From Williamsia faeni (lineage in GTDB: Bacteria; Actinomycetota; Actinomycetes; Mycobacteriales; Mycobacteriaceae), in contig QJJF01000012.1 of the NCBI GenBank assembly GCA_003202005.1, forward strand, positions 109,274 to 173,273: DNA of 64,000 nucleotides, in the 5' to 3' direction. Positions 1 through 7,354 of the stretch are shown here, in pieces. Both the position numbers and the translations under genes were made by a program. The notes beneath the pieces were generated by a model. It made no database searches and was not told the DNA's origin. It was given only the letters and a program-made list of their open reading frames with translations. The stretch's first letter is position 1, and each line of letters opens with the position of its first letter.

Positions 1-1
1 A

Positions 2-118
2 TACGACACCAGCACCGGCAGGCACCTGGGCAACTTTCCACAGGCGTTCTCCCACCTCGCCCTCATCGAGGCTGCCGGCCGAATCGTCTTCTCCGATCTA
101 CTCGCGGAACTATCATGA
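2..118 (+). CDS. C-terminal fragment of a GH15 glycoside hydrolase (glucoamylase/trehalase-like)
   Basis: Only the last 38 codons are in the window, ending with TGA at 116-118. They read YDTSTGRHLGNFPQAFSHLA, then LIEAAGRIVFSDLLAELS. The block LGNFPQAFSHLALI is the typical C-terminal signature of actinobacterial GH15 (glucoamylase or trehalase-type) alpha-toroid enzymes that hydrolyse alpha-glucosidic bonds in the cytoplasm. The catalytic acids lie upstream of the window, so substrate cannot be stated. It sits 7 bp before pxpB and may share a transcript with it. Confidence 0.75.
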   Translation, partial: YDTSTGRHLGNFPQAFSHLALIEAAGRIVFSDLLAELS

Positions 119-125
119 TCGCAAG

Positions 126-797
126 ATGCGCGAACTACCTGCCGGACGCGATGCGTTGCTCCTCGACTTCAGCGGTGATCCACACCCTTCTATCGCCACC
201 CTGAAGGCACATTCGGTTCTCAAAGCGGCGATGGCTGCGGGGTCGCTGCCCGGTATCCTCGATGTGGTTCCAGCAGCGGAGACGGTGCTGGTGCAGGCCG
301 AACCCGGCGGTGGCCTGGATGAATTGTCGATCCGGCGCGCCTTGCGCCATGTCGACTTCACCGAGGGTGCCATCGACTCTTCAGAGGTCCTCGAACCCAT
401 TGCGATTCCGGTGCACTACACAGGTATCGACCTCGATGAGGTTGCGCAGCGGTGTGCTATGTCCGTCGCCGAGGTCATCGGGGCACACACCCACACGCTG
501 TGGCGGGTCCAGTTCATGGGATTTGCCCCCGGATTCGGTTATCTGGTGCCCCAACAGAATTCGGCCGCAACGACTCTGACGGCGCTTGGGCGGCGTGAGC
601 AGTCGCGTCCTTCGGTCCCGGCCGGATCGGTCGCCGTGGCGGCCGGATACAGCGCCGTGTACCCGCGGGAGAGTCCCGGCGGGTGGTGGCTTCTCGGCAG
701 CACCGACATCGCCCTGTGGAACACCGACTCCGAACATCCGGCGTTGCTCACCCCGGGCGCGGTGGTCCGGTTCACCGACGTGCGGACCGACGCATGA
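126..797 (+). CDS. pxpB: 5-oxoprolinase subunit PxpB (KipI family)
   Basis: This 223-aa protein is a KipI/PxpB (AHS1 domain) subunit of the ATP-dependent 5-oxoprolinase, which opens pyroglutamate to glutamate in the cytoplasm together with PxpC and PxpA. The family signature FMGFAPGFGYL lies near residues 125-135, followed by the conserved R-x-S-V-P-AGSVA segment and a YPRESPGGW stretch. Length matches the family (about 220 aa). The stop overlaps the ATG of pxpC (ATGA at 794-797), so the two are translationally coupled. No pxpA (LamB) gene lies directly next to the pair in this window; the upstream gene is a GH15 enzyme. Older annotations call this family kinase inhibitor or allophanate hydrolase subunit 1. 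Confidence 0.9.
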   Translation: MRELPAGRDALLLDFSGDPHPSIATLKAHSVLKAAMAAGSLPGILDVVPAAETVLVQAEPGGGLDELSIRRALRHVDFTEGAIDSSEVLEPIAIPVHYTGIDLDEVAQRCAMSVAEVIGAHTHTLWRVQFMGFAPGFGYLVPQQNSAATTLTALGRREQSRPSVPAGSVAVAAGYSAVYPRESPGGWWLLGSTDIALWNTDSEHPALLTPGAVVRFTDVRTDA

Positions 798-1654
798 CCG
801 ACCTGCTGGTGGTCGCTCCGGGACCGCTGACCACAGTCCAGGATCTGGGTCGCCCGGGTTACGCCGACCTCGGCGTCCCACTGTCCGGCGCTGCCGACCG
901 TCGTGCACTCAAACTGGCAAATCGCTTGGTGGGCAACACCGAACACGCCGCGGCCCTGGAGGTGACGCTGGGTGGACTGCGACTTCGCGCCTGGCGCCAG
1001 GTGCTGATCGCGGTGACCGGCGCGCCCGCCGATGCCCGGATCGACGGTGTCGACCGTGGACACCACAACACCACGATCCTGCCGGCGGGCGCCGAATTGT
1101 TCGTGCCACCACCCCGAAGTGGCCTGCGGACGTACGTGGCGGTGCGCGGCGGCATCGACGCACCGCCGGTGTTGGGGTCGCGGTCGACCGACATCCTGTC
1201 CGGACTCGGTCCGGCCCCGCTGCGCGCCGGCGATGAACTGGCAGTCGGAGATCTCATCGGGCCCTGGCCGTCTGCGACGGAAGCGCCGTGGGACGTGCTC
1301 GACCCCCACCGACCGGTCCCCCTGTACGCCTCGGCGGGCCCGCGGATCGGCCACCTCGAGGACCCGGCCACGTTGTACACCGGCATCTGGACGGTCAACC
1401 CCGCATCGGACCGCGTGGGCGTCCGCCTCGACGGAAATCAGGGATTGCGCCACCGCAGCGACGTCGGCGAATTGCGGTCAGAACCGTTGGCGCTCGGATC
1501 GATCCAGGTTCCGCCGAGCGGGCAACCGGTCATCTTCCTGGCGGACCATCCGACCACCGGCGGCTATCCGGTGGTCGGTGTTCTGGTGGCTGAATCAGTC
1601 TATGCAGCAGCACAATTGATCCCCGGCAGAGAAGTTCGATTCGTGGCGGACTAG
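794..1654 (+). CDS. pxpC: 5-oxoprolinase subunit PxpC (KipA family)
   Basis: 286-aa KipA/PxpC (AHS2, carboxyltransferase-like) subunit of 5-oxoprolinase. The N-terminus carries the diagnostic VVAPGPLTTVQDLGRPGY followed by GVPLSGAADRRAL, and the C-terminal half has the HPTTGGYPVVG-type block (here DHPTTGGYPVVGVL). The ATG at 794 overlaps the pxpB stop; longer in-frame starts would lie inside pxpB and read nonsense. Together PxpB and PxpC form the complex that handles 5-oxoproline arising from glutamate/glutathione metabolism. The next gene is convergent, only 9 bp away. Confidence 0.9.
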   Translation: MTDLLVVAPGPLTTVQDLGRPGYADLGVPLSGAADRRALKLANRLVGNTEHAAALEVTLGGLRLRAWRQVLIAVTGAPADARIDGVDRGHHNTTILPAGAELFVPPPRSGLRTYVAVRGGIDAPPVLGSRSTDILSGLGPAPLRAGDELAVGDLIGPWPSATEAPWDVLDPHRPVPLYASAGPRIGHLEDPATLYTGIWTVNPASDRVGVRLDGNQGLRHRSDVGELRSEPLALGSIQVPPSGQPVIFLADHPTTGGYPVVGVLVAESVYAAAQLIPGREVRFVAD

Positions 1655-1663
1655 CCGGTCGGG

Positions 1664-2458
1664 CTATCGCGGCGCCGACACCTTGCCACCACTCATCATC
1701 ACCACGGCATCGCGCCGGCTCAAGGCACCCAACGGTGATCCCCCCGTCGGGTTTTCGGCACCGAATATCCAGGTCGGCCCGTCCCCGAGATGATCAAGCG
1801 CCTCATTCGCGACGTCAGCGGGGTCGGCCAGCGGCCGTGTGGAACCGGCCGGGCCCAGCACGCGATGCATGGACGGGGTATCCGTGGCCGAGAGAACAAG
1901 TCCGAGAACATCAACGCCACTGCCGCTCCATTCGGCCCACAACCCTTCTGCGAGGATGAGGTCGAACGCCTTGGTTGCCCCGTACGCGGCGAGGTGCGCA
2001 CCACCGGCCCAGGCGGCGCCCGAGGTCAGCAGGACCATCGCCCCTCGTCCACGCTCCACCATCGGACCGCCGAATCGGTACGCGGCTTCGAGAACGTTGG
2101 TGCAATTGCGGTGCACCAGTGACAGATGCGTATCGAGGTCCTTGTCGAGGAAGTCGGCACTGCGGTCATCGCCACCGGCGTTGTAGACGAACAGACCGAT
2201 GTCGAGATCGGACGTGGCGGTCACCAGTTCCGATAGGGCGGTCGACGTACTCAGATCCAGTGCAACCGTGCGCACTTCGACGTTGTGCCGGCTGCGAACC
2301 TCATCCGCGAACGCCTCCAGGACGGGCACGCGGCGCGCCACCAGAACAACATTCATCCCGCGGGCGGCCATCGCGTGAGCAAAGGCGGCACCGACGCCGT
2401 CGGAGCCACCGGCAACGACACCCCACGGTCCGTACGTACCGGTCAAATCTGTAGTCAT
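1664..2458 (-). CDS. Short-chain dehydrogenase/reductase (SDR)
   Basis: 264-aa cytoplasmic SDR oxidoreductase. The N-terminus gives GPWGVVAGGSDGVGAAF, a variant of the TGxxxGxG dinucleotide loop, followed by NAGG near residue 90; the active-site segment has Ser in LLTSGAAW and Y-x3-K in YGATKAF. The last residues are poorly conserved. The start is the ATG at 2458, which overlaps the stop of the NTF2-like gene (ATGA), rather than the longer in-frame reading that would pass antisense through that gene. It is the third gene of a leftward operon after an alcohol dehydrogenase and an NTF2-like protein, suggesting catabolism of a hydroxylated or ketonic substrate. Substrate unknown. Confidence 0.85.
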   Translation of the reverse strand: MTTDLTGTYGPWGVVAGGSDGVGAAFAHAMAARGMNVVLVARRVPVLEAFADEVRSRHNVEVRTVALDLSTSTALSELVTATSDLDIGLFVYNAGGDDRSADFLDKDLDTHLSLVHRNCTNVLEAAYRFGGPMVERGRGAMVLLTSGAAWAGGAHLAAYGATKAFDLILAEGLWAEWSGSGVDVLGLVLSATDTPSMHRVLGPAGSTRPLADPADVANEALDHLGDGPTWIFGAENPTGGSPLGALSRRDAVVMMSGGKVSAPR

Positions 2459-2967
2459 GAATTCGATCCCTTTCGTGGCGACGGCGCGAGCATCTCGCGA
2501 TGTTCGCCGGTTCCGTCGAGGTTGGCATTGATCCGCTCCGCCACCCGCCAGCCTTCGTCGGTCCGTTTCCACCGCCAGGTGTTGGCGGACACCCGGGCGA
2601 CCCAGAACCGGTCGGCGGCAGGATCCCAGCGAATGTTCAACGCATAGCTGCGGCCGGTGGCCTCGTCGCCGTCGACCTCGATGTGAGGCACCGTCAGCAC
2701 GTGGCCGCAACCGTTCTTGATCAGGCTCTGATGTCCCGGGCCGTGGACCATCGCAGCGATGTCGCCGCGGCCACGCATCTCCAGGTGAGGCACCGCATCG
2801 AAACTGCCGTCCTCGGTCCACAGTGCGGCCGCGGCGTCACCCGAACCACTGTCGACCGCCGGACCGTACTGGGCGACGAGTTGCGTGATCTCCACCTGGT
2901 CTTCGAGCGCATGCACCCGGGCGGCAAGGGCTTCCACGACCGCGCGCAGGTCATCGATCTCACTCAT
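2455..2967 (-). CDS. NTF2-like / SnoaL-like family protein
   Basis: 170 aa. After a short N-terminal helical lead (SEIDDLRAVVEALAARVHAL) comes the typical SnoaL/NTF2 cone fold start: EITQLVAQYGPAVDSGSGDAAAALWTEDGSFD, where the spaced acidic residues line the pocket in related isomerases, dehydratases and polyketide cyclases. A clear Shine-Dalgarno (AGAGGAG) precedes the ATG at 2967. Its stop overlaps the SDR start, and the ADH gene ends 45 bp upstream, so the three form one operon. In such operons SnoaL-like proteins often act as dehydratases or isomerases on the SDR substrate; this is inference, and the catalytic role here is unknown. Confidence 0.8.
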   Translation of the reverse strand: MSEIDDLRAVVEALAARVHALEDQVEITQLVAQYGPAVDSGSGDAAAALWTEDGSFDAVPHLEMRGRGDIAAMVHGPGHQSLIKNGCGHVLTVPHIEVDGDEATGRSYALNIRWDPAADRFWVARVSANTWRWKRTDEGWRVAERINANLDGTGEHREMLAPSPRKGSNS

Positions 2968-3012
2968 TGCTGTACTCCTCTGCGAAACTCTTTGGGGTGA
3001 AACCGAATACCG

Positions 3013-4068
3013 TCATGGCACGACTATGATGCGCGCGGGACCGTTGGCATCCCGGGCGGCATCGAGGGCTACGGATACGTCATCGAGCCCCACGGTCTGA
3101 CCGAGCATCGGGGTGACGTCGAGGCTGCCGGAACAGACCGCCGCAAAGGCCTCGTCCCAGTGCTCCATGGTCGGGCCGCCACCGAATTGGATGTTGATCC
3201 CTTTACGTTTGGCGGTGAGCGTGTGCAGATGATCGCCCTCCGGCGGACCACCCATCGAATAGATCCTGGTACCGCGCTCGCACCCTTTGATGATCGAGTC
3301 GAGAACTCCTGGGACACCGACACATTCGAACACCACACAGCCTGGCAGGCCGGCAATCGCCATCATCTCTTTCATCGATTCCGGCGAACCGTACGCCACA
3401 TCTCGCCAGGCCTGGAACGGCGAGATGTCGGCGGGATCGACGACGATATCGGCACCCATGGCCAGGGCGGTTTCTCGCCGCGAGGCCACGAAGTCGACCG
3501 CGATGATCGGGCCCACTCCGAGTCGTTTGAGATTTGCAATCGCCGACAGCGCGATCGCGCCACACCCGATGACCAGCGGCACCTCTTTCGTGGTGACCTG
3601 GGCGCGCGATGCGGCCGACCATCCGACCGAGATCGCATCGGCGACGCACACCATCTCACTCGGGAGTTCGGAGTGGACAACCCGGGTGATGGATTCGTCG
3701 AGCAGCAGGTATTCACCGAAACCGCCCGGGGACTCCGGGTTCTGGCCGATGATCTTGCGGCCCCCGGCGGTGCTGAGCACGGGCAGCGAACTCACCCGGG
3801 TGCCGATCGGGATGCGGCGCTCGGTTGCGGGACCGTAGTCGACGACCTCGGCGCAATACTCGTGGCCCATCACGATGTCGACATCCTGGTCGTACGTGGA
3901 CATTCCGCTGTCGTCATCGACTCCGGCCTCCGGATGATCCATGAAATGCAGGTCCGATGCACAGATACCGCACGCCAACGACCGAACGAGGAGCTGACCG
4001 GGTCCGGGAATCGGGTCGTCGATATCCCGGACCTCCACGGTCCCCCCTCGCAGTACAGCAGCGCGCAT
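3013..4068 (-). CDS. Zinc-type alcohol dehydrogenase (MDR family)
   Basis: 351-aa medium-chain dehydrogenase/reductase. The N-terminal GroES-like domain shows the catalytic-zinc Cys in CGICASDLHF and GHEY with the conserved His-Glu; the four-cysteine structural zinc lobe is not visible (that region reads LPVLSTAGGRKIIG). The nucleotide-binding domain has VIGCGAIALSAIANL followed by an acidic residue (VDF), suggesting NAD(H). The start is set at the ATG at 4068 because AGGAGGACAAG precedes it; the 39 extra in-frame codons upstream read low-complexity operator DNA. It heads the leftward ADH-NTF2-SDR operon and is divergent from the TetR gene, which probably controls it. Substrate unknown. Confidence 0.88.
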   Translation of the reverse strand: MRAAVLRGGTVEVRDIDDPIPGPGQLLVRSLACGICASDLHFMDHPEAGVDDDSGMSTYDQDVDIVMGHEYCAEVVDYGPATERRIPIGTRVSSLPVLSTAGGRKIIGQNPESPGGFGEYLLLDESITRVVHSELPSEMVCVADAISVGWSAASRAQVTTKEVPLVIGCGAIALSAIANLKRLGVGPIIAVDFVASRRETALAMGADIVVDPADISPFQAWRDVAYGSPESMKEMMAIAGLPGCVVFECVGVPGVLDSIIKGCERGTRIYSMGGPPEGDHLHTLTAKRKGINIQFGGGPTMEHWDEAFAAVCSGSLDVTPMLGQTVGLDDVSVALDAARDANGPARIIVVP

Positions 4069-4128
4069 CGACTTGTCCTCCTGGAAGATTCCGTGAATGT
4101 CTTGACCGAACTGTAGCCGGATCAACTC

Positions 4129-4164
4129 AATTACGGAATACCTTCTCCTATAAATTACAGAATT
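4129..4164. promoter_or_regulatory. Divergent promoter region with paired AATTAC-GAAT repeats (probable TetR operator)
   Basis: The 120-bp gap between the ADH gene (leftward) and the TetR gene (rightward) is AT-rich relative to its surroundings and holds two near-identical direct repeats, AATTACGGAATA (4129-4140) and AATTACAGAATT (4153-4164), spaced 24 bp start to start, about two helical turns. This arrangement in a divergent TetR/target gap is what an autoregulatory operator looks like; which protein binds is inferred. Confidence 0.45.
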
Positions 4165-4188
4165 GGGTCTCCTGTATATGATCACTGC

Positions 4189-4785
4189 ATGGCAGAGTCT
4201 CCCCGCGCCGCGGGCCGTCCACGCGACACCGGCATCAGTGAACGAGCCCTGGCCGCGGCCCGCGAACTGCTCGCCGAATCAGGTTTCGAGGCAACAACGA
4301 TCCAGGCCGTCGCCGGCCGGTCCGGGGTGCACGCCTCCGCCATCTACCGCCGCTGGCCGTCCCGGATCGAGCTGATCGAACAGGCCGCGTTCCCGGAGGT
4401 GAGCCCACTGGACGTTCAGCCGACGGGTGATCTCCGGCGCGACCTGCGCCGGTTCATCCGGGGCTACGTCGCGGTCTTCAGCGCACCTGCAGCCCGCGCC
4501 GCCGCGCCCGGCCTACTGGCCCATCACCAACACGCGGATCCCGCCGGCGCAGTGGCCGGGGAGTACCTGCGCATCTCGGTGCGCCCCCAGTTCCGGGACA
4601 TCCTGATCGCGGCAGCACCGGGAAGCGTCGACCCCGCCGTCGACCCCGACGACGTCTTCGACATGCTGATCGGCGCCATCTGGACGCGGATCGCCGCACC
4701 CGCCGCGCTGGTGCGTCAACGCCCGATCGAACGCATCGTCGAGCTCATCGTGAGATTGCTGCGCCCGGTCGACGAGGTCGAATAG
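4189..4785 (+). CDS. TetR/AcrR family transcriptional regulator
   Basis: 198 aa. Residues 10-60 form the TetR helix-turn-helix: SERALAAARELLAESGFEAT, then TIQAVAGRSGVHASAIYRRW with the recognition helix and the conserved Tyr-x-x-Trp. The C-terminal ligand domain is of the TetR_C type seen in many actinobacterial regulators (ends VELIVRLLRPVDEVE). It is divergent from the ADH operon and 64 bp upstream of the MpaB-type oxygenase gene; it may control either or both, since the ADH side carries tandem repeats and the oxygenase side a palindrome. Ligand unknown. Confidence 0.88.
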   Translation: MAESPRAAGRPRDTGISERALAAARELLAESGFEATTIQAVAGRSGVHASAIYRRWPSRIELIEQAAFPEVSPLDVQPTGDLRRDLRRFIRGYVAVFSAPAARAAAPGLLAHHQHADPAGAVAGEYLRISVRPQFRDILIAAAPGSVDPAVDPDDVFDMLIGAIWTRIAAPAALVRQRPIERIVELIVRLLRPVDEVE

Positions 4786-4809
4786 GCCGCCCGCAAACAA
4801 CCGCGCACG

Positions 4810-4848
4810 TTGACACGCCTCCTGAGACGGATCTAGAGTTTCGTCTCA
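4810..4848 (+). promoter_or_regulatory. Probable promoter with palindromic operator, near-leaderless start
   Basis: TTGACA (4810-4815) and TAGAGT (4834-4839) are spaced 18 bp, a good sigma-70-type promoter. The -10 sits inside an inverted repeat TGAGACG (4823-4829) / CGTCTCA (4842-4848) with a 12-bp spacer. The predicted transcription start would be within a few bases of the ATG at 4850, so the mRNA would be nearly leaderless. A repressor bound to the palindrome would cover the -10 element; the adjacent TetR protein is the obvious candidate (inference). Confidence 0.5.
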
Positions 4849-4849
4849 G

Positions 4850-5920
4850 ATGCAGGTAGTTCCGGCACAACCGTCGACGAAAGGCGTGACCTTGACCGAG
4901 GTACGAGAACCCCAACCCCTGGGTCCGGACTCGGTGACCTGGAAATTCTTCGGCGGGTGGCACGGCATGCTCATCGGTCTGTGGTCGGGGTCGATGCAGA
5001 ACATGCATCCCAAGCTCGGTGCCGCGGTCTGGGAGCATTCGGACTTCTTCGGAGAACGGTGGCAGCGCCTGAACCGGTCGCTGTATCCGATCATCGGGGT
5101 GGTCTTCGACGGCACCACCGACACCGGTCACGAGGTCCGCGATTACCACCGCGAGATCAAGGGCACCATGCCTGACGGCAGCCGATATCACGCGCTCGAT
5201 CCCGATGTCTTCTACTGGGCGCATGCCACGTTCTGGTACGGCAACATCCGTTGCGCGGAGGTCTTCGGGCCGCCGATCACCGAGGCCGAGAAGCGACAGC
5301 TGTTCGAGGAATCACGCGACTGGTACTCGATGTACGGCGTGAGCACTCGCCCCTGCCCCGATACGTACGAGGAGTTCCTCGATTACTGGGATCACATGTG
5401 CCGCAACGTCCTCGAGGACCATCCCGCGGTGCGCACCGTCCTCGACATCTCCCAACTTCCGCCGCCACCGTGGATGTCGGCCATGCCGCAGCCGATCTGG
5501 AAGGTGATGATCCGGCCGACGGAGAGGTTCTTCACCTGGCTGACGGTTGGCCTCTATCACCCGGCGGTACGCGAGATGATGGGCTTCACCTGGTCCAGGA
5601 AAGATGAGCGGCGGTTCCGGCTCTTCGGAAAAGCCGTCAACGCCTTCATGCAGGCACTGCCGGAGCGCTACCGCCGGCACCCGCGTTGTCGCGATGCGTG
5701 GGATCGGTTGTCTGGCCGGGTTCCGACGCAGGCCCCACTGATCCAGACCCCGAGGCGCAACCTGCCGCCGGAGTCAGTACGTGGTGACGCGATGCACTAT
5801 TGCCCCGTGACGGCCGCCCGCCGGGCAGAACTCCCCTGGCAGTCCAACGAAACCGGAGAACGCGCACCGACCACCGCAGTGGTCACCCCAGCGTCCGAAC
5901 CCGCCGCCGACAACCGCTGA
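4850..5920 (+). CDS. Oxygenase MpaB family protein (DUF2236)
   Basis: 356-aa DUF2236/MpaB-type protein; the family includes heme b oxygenases such as latex clearing protein Lcp and the fungal mycophenolic acid oxygenase MpaB'. Visible family features are the N-terminal WKFFGGWHGMLIGLWSGSMQ block, the H-rich central part (YHALDPDVFYWAHATFWYG) and the later R-x-W/F block FTWSRKDERRFRLFGKAVNA. Length is in the family range (300-400). The ATG at 4850 lies right after a promoter/palindrome with no Shine-Dalgarno, suggesting leaderless translation. The last 50 residues are low-complexity. Position next to a TetR regulator suggests inducible control. Substrate cannot be inferred; Lcp-like rubber cleavage is not implied. 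Confidence 0.82.
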   Translation: MQVVPAQPSTKGVTLTEVREPQPLGPDSVTWKFFGGWHGMLIGLWSGSMQNMHPKLGAAVWEHSDFFGERWQRLNRSLYPIIGVVFDGTTDTGHEVRDYHREIKGTMPDGSRYHALDPDVFYWAHATFWYGNIRCAEVFGPPITEAEKRQLFEESRDWYSMYGVSTRPCPDTYEEFLDYWDHMCRNVLEDHPAVRTVLDISQLPPPPWMSAMPQPIWKVMIRPTERFFTWLTVGLYHPAVREMMGFTWSRKDERRFRLFGKAVNAFMQALPERYRRHPRCRDAWDRLSGRVPTQAPLIQTPRRNLPPESVRGDAMHYCPVTAARRAELPWQSNETGERAPTTAVVTPASEPAADNR

Positions 5921-5970
5921 AGCCGAATTGCCCTACCATGTGCACGGAAGCATCCTGACCACCTGAAGTC

Positions 5971-6004
5971 TGGGGAGGGCACGGCAAGCACCGCATCCTC
6001 CCCA
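5971..6004 (+). promoter_or_regulatory. Hairpin in the leader of the AarF-like gene
   Basis: TGGGGAGG (5971-5978) and CCTCCCCA (5997-6004) can form an 8-bp stem with an 18-nt loop, ending 14 bp before the ATG at 6019 and just before its Shine-Dalgarno (GGAGGACAC). There is no T-run, so it is more likely a leader structure than a terminator for the upstream gene. Function not known. Confidence 0.3.
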
Positions 6005-6018
6005 CCTGCGGAGGACAC

Positions 6019-7344
6019 ATGACAGCGACCACACCGACCGCCCCTCTCACGCTGCAAAAAGTGCCATTGAGCAGTGAAGCAGCGCGAATCGGCGCAACCG
6101 CCTGGCAGGCGGTCTGCGGTGGGGCCCGGTTTGCCGCTCGAGCCTTCGGATCCGACGATCTCGCCGTGACCGGCGCGGGCGAAACCAGAAACACTTTTGC
6201 CGCACTGGGGCCCACCTACGTAAAGCTCGGGCAGCTGATCGCGTCGAGCCCGGGGGTCTTCCCGCGGGTGCTGTCCGATGAGTTCCGCACATTGCTCGAC
6301 CGGGTTCCCCCGGCCGATCCCGACCAGGTCCGCAGACTGCTCACCGACCAGCTCGGCCGGGATCCGGATGAGGTGTTCGCCGAATTCGATCCCGAACCGA
6401 TAGCGTCGGCGTCCATCTCCCAGGTGCACGATGCGGTGCTGGTGTCCGGGGAGCACGTGGTGGTGAAGATTCAGCGGCCCGGGATCAAGGCGAGATTGGC
6501 GGCAGATCTGCAGATCCTGCAGCGCACCGCCGCCGTGGTGGAGTTCTCGCCGTACGGCCGCATGCTCAGCGCCAAGGCCGTGATCGAGGACTTCACGGCA
6601 AACCTCAACTCCGAACTCGACTTTCGGGCCGAAGCGGCGGCGATGGAAGAATGGACCGCTGCGATCTCCGGGTCTCGGTTCGCAGATCAGGTCCGGGTGC
6701 CAAAAGTCTTCTGGGACTACACCACCGAACGGGTCATCACCCTCGAGTTCGTCGATGCCATCCGCATCGACAACGCGCAGGAGATCCGGAGGGCCGGTCA
6801 CGACGGCACCAAGATCGTGAAGACCCTGCTGCTCTCCCTGCTCGAATCCGCGTTCACCGACGGCATTTTCCACGGCGATCTGCACGCCGGAAACGTCCTG
6901 GTGGATTCGGATGGTCGAATTGTCCTGTTGGACTGGGGCATTGTCGGACGGTTCGACGACAAATCCCGGCTGATCGTGCGTGAACTCCTCGGCAACCTGA
7001 TGCGCAGCAACTACGAGGCCGCCGGCCAAGCCCTCGCTGCGCTGGGAACTTTCGGCAAGCCCGGCTCGGTCCGGGAGACCGCAAAGGATCTGCGCCGGGT
7101 CGCAGCCCCCATCGGCGGCACCGATCTCGGCGACATGTCATACGCCGATCTGGGCCGGCAGCTCGCCAATCTCGCCAAGACCTACGATGCCCGACTGCCC
7201 CGCGAACTGGTACTCGTCGGCAAGCAACTGCTGTACGTCGAGCGATACATGAAGCTGCTGGCACCGCGGTGGAAGGCCATGTCCGACCCCCAGGTCGTCG
7301 GCTACACCGCCGGACTCCTCAAAGACTCCGCCCGCGCCCGATAG
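6019..7344 (+). CDS. AarF/UbiB (ABC1) family atypical kinase
   Basis: 441-aa member of the ABC1/UbiB family of protein-kinase-like ATPases. It shows the KxGQ motif (KLGQLIASSPGVFP, near residue 72), the Ala-rich loop replacing the P-loop (ASASISQVHDA), the VKIQRPG lysine strand, and the catalytic HGDLHAGNVLVD plus LLDWGIVGRF (DFG-like) blocks. In other bacteria UbiB proteins support isoprenoid quinone synthesis; actinobacteria use menaquinone, so the exact role here is open. Start ATG at 6019 has GGAGG 8 bp upstream. It is monocistronic, converging with the MFS gene 10 bp downstream. Confidence 0.9.
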   Translation: MTATTPTAPLTLQKVPLSSEAARIGATAWQAVCGGARFAARAFGSDDLAVTGAGETRNTFAALGPTYVKLGQLIASSPGVFPRVLSDEFRTLLDRVPPADPDQVRRLLTDQLGRDPDEVFAEFDPEPIASASISQVHDAVLVSGEHVVVKIQRPGIKARLAADLQILQRTAAVVEFSPYGRMLSAKAVIEDFTANLNSELDFRAEAAAMEEWTAAISGSRFADQVRVPKVFWDYTTERVITLEFVDAIRIDNAQEIRRAGHDGTKIVKTLLLSLLESAFTDGIFHGDLHAGNVLVDSDGRIVLLDWGIVGRFDDKSRLIVRELLGNLMRSNYEAAGQALAALGTFGKPGSVRETAKDLRRVAAPIGGTDLGDMSYADLGRQLANLAKTYDARLPRELVLVGKQLLYVERYMKLLAPRWKAMSDPQVVGYTAGLLKDSARAR

Positions 7345-7354
7345 TGGTTCGTGT

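Noticed and set aside
2459..2821. N-terminal extension of the SDR gene up to 2821
   Set aside because: It is antisense-free but overlaps the NTF2-like gene in another frame and reads Arg-rich nonsense; the ATGA overlap at 2455-2458 gives a normal SDR N-terminus.
4069..4185. 39-codon N-terminal extension of the alcohol dehydrogenase
   Set aside because: It translates the AT-rich operator region, and a strong AGGAGG lies before the ATG at 4068.
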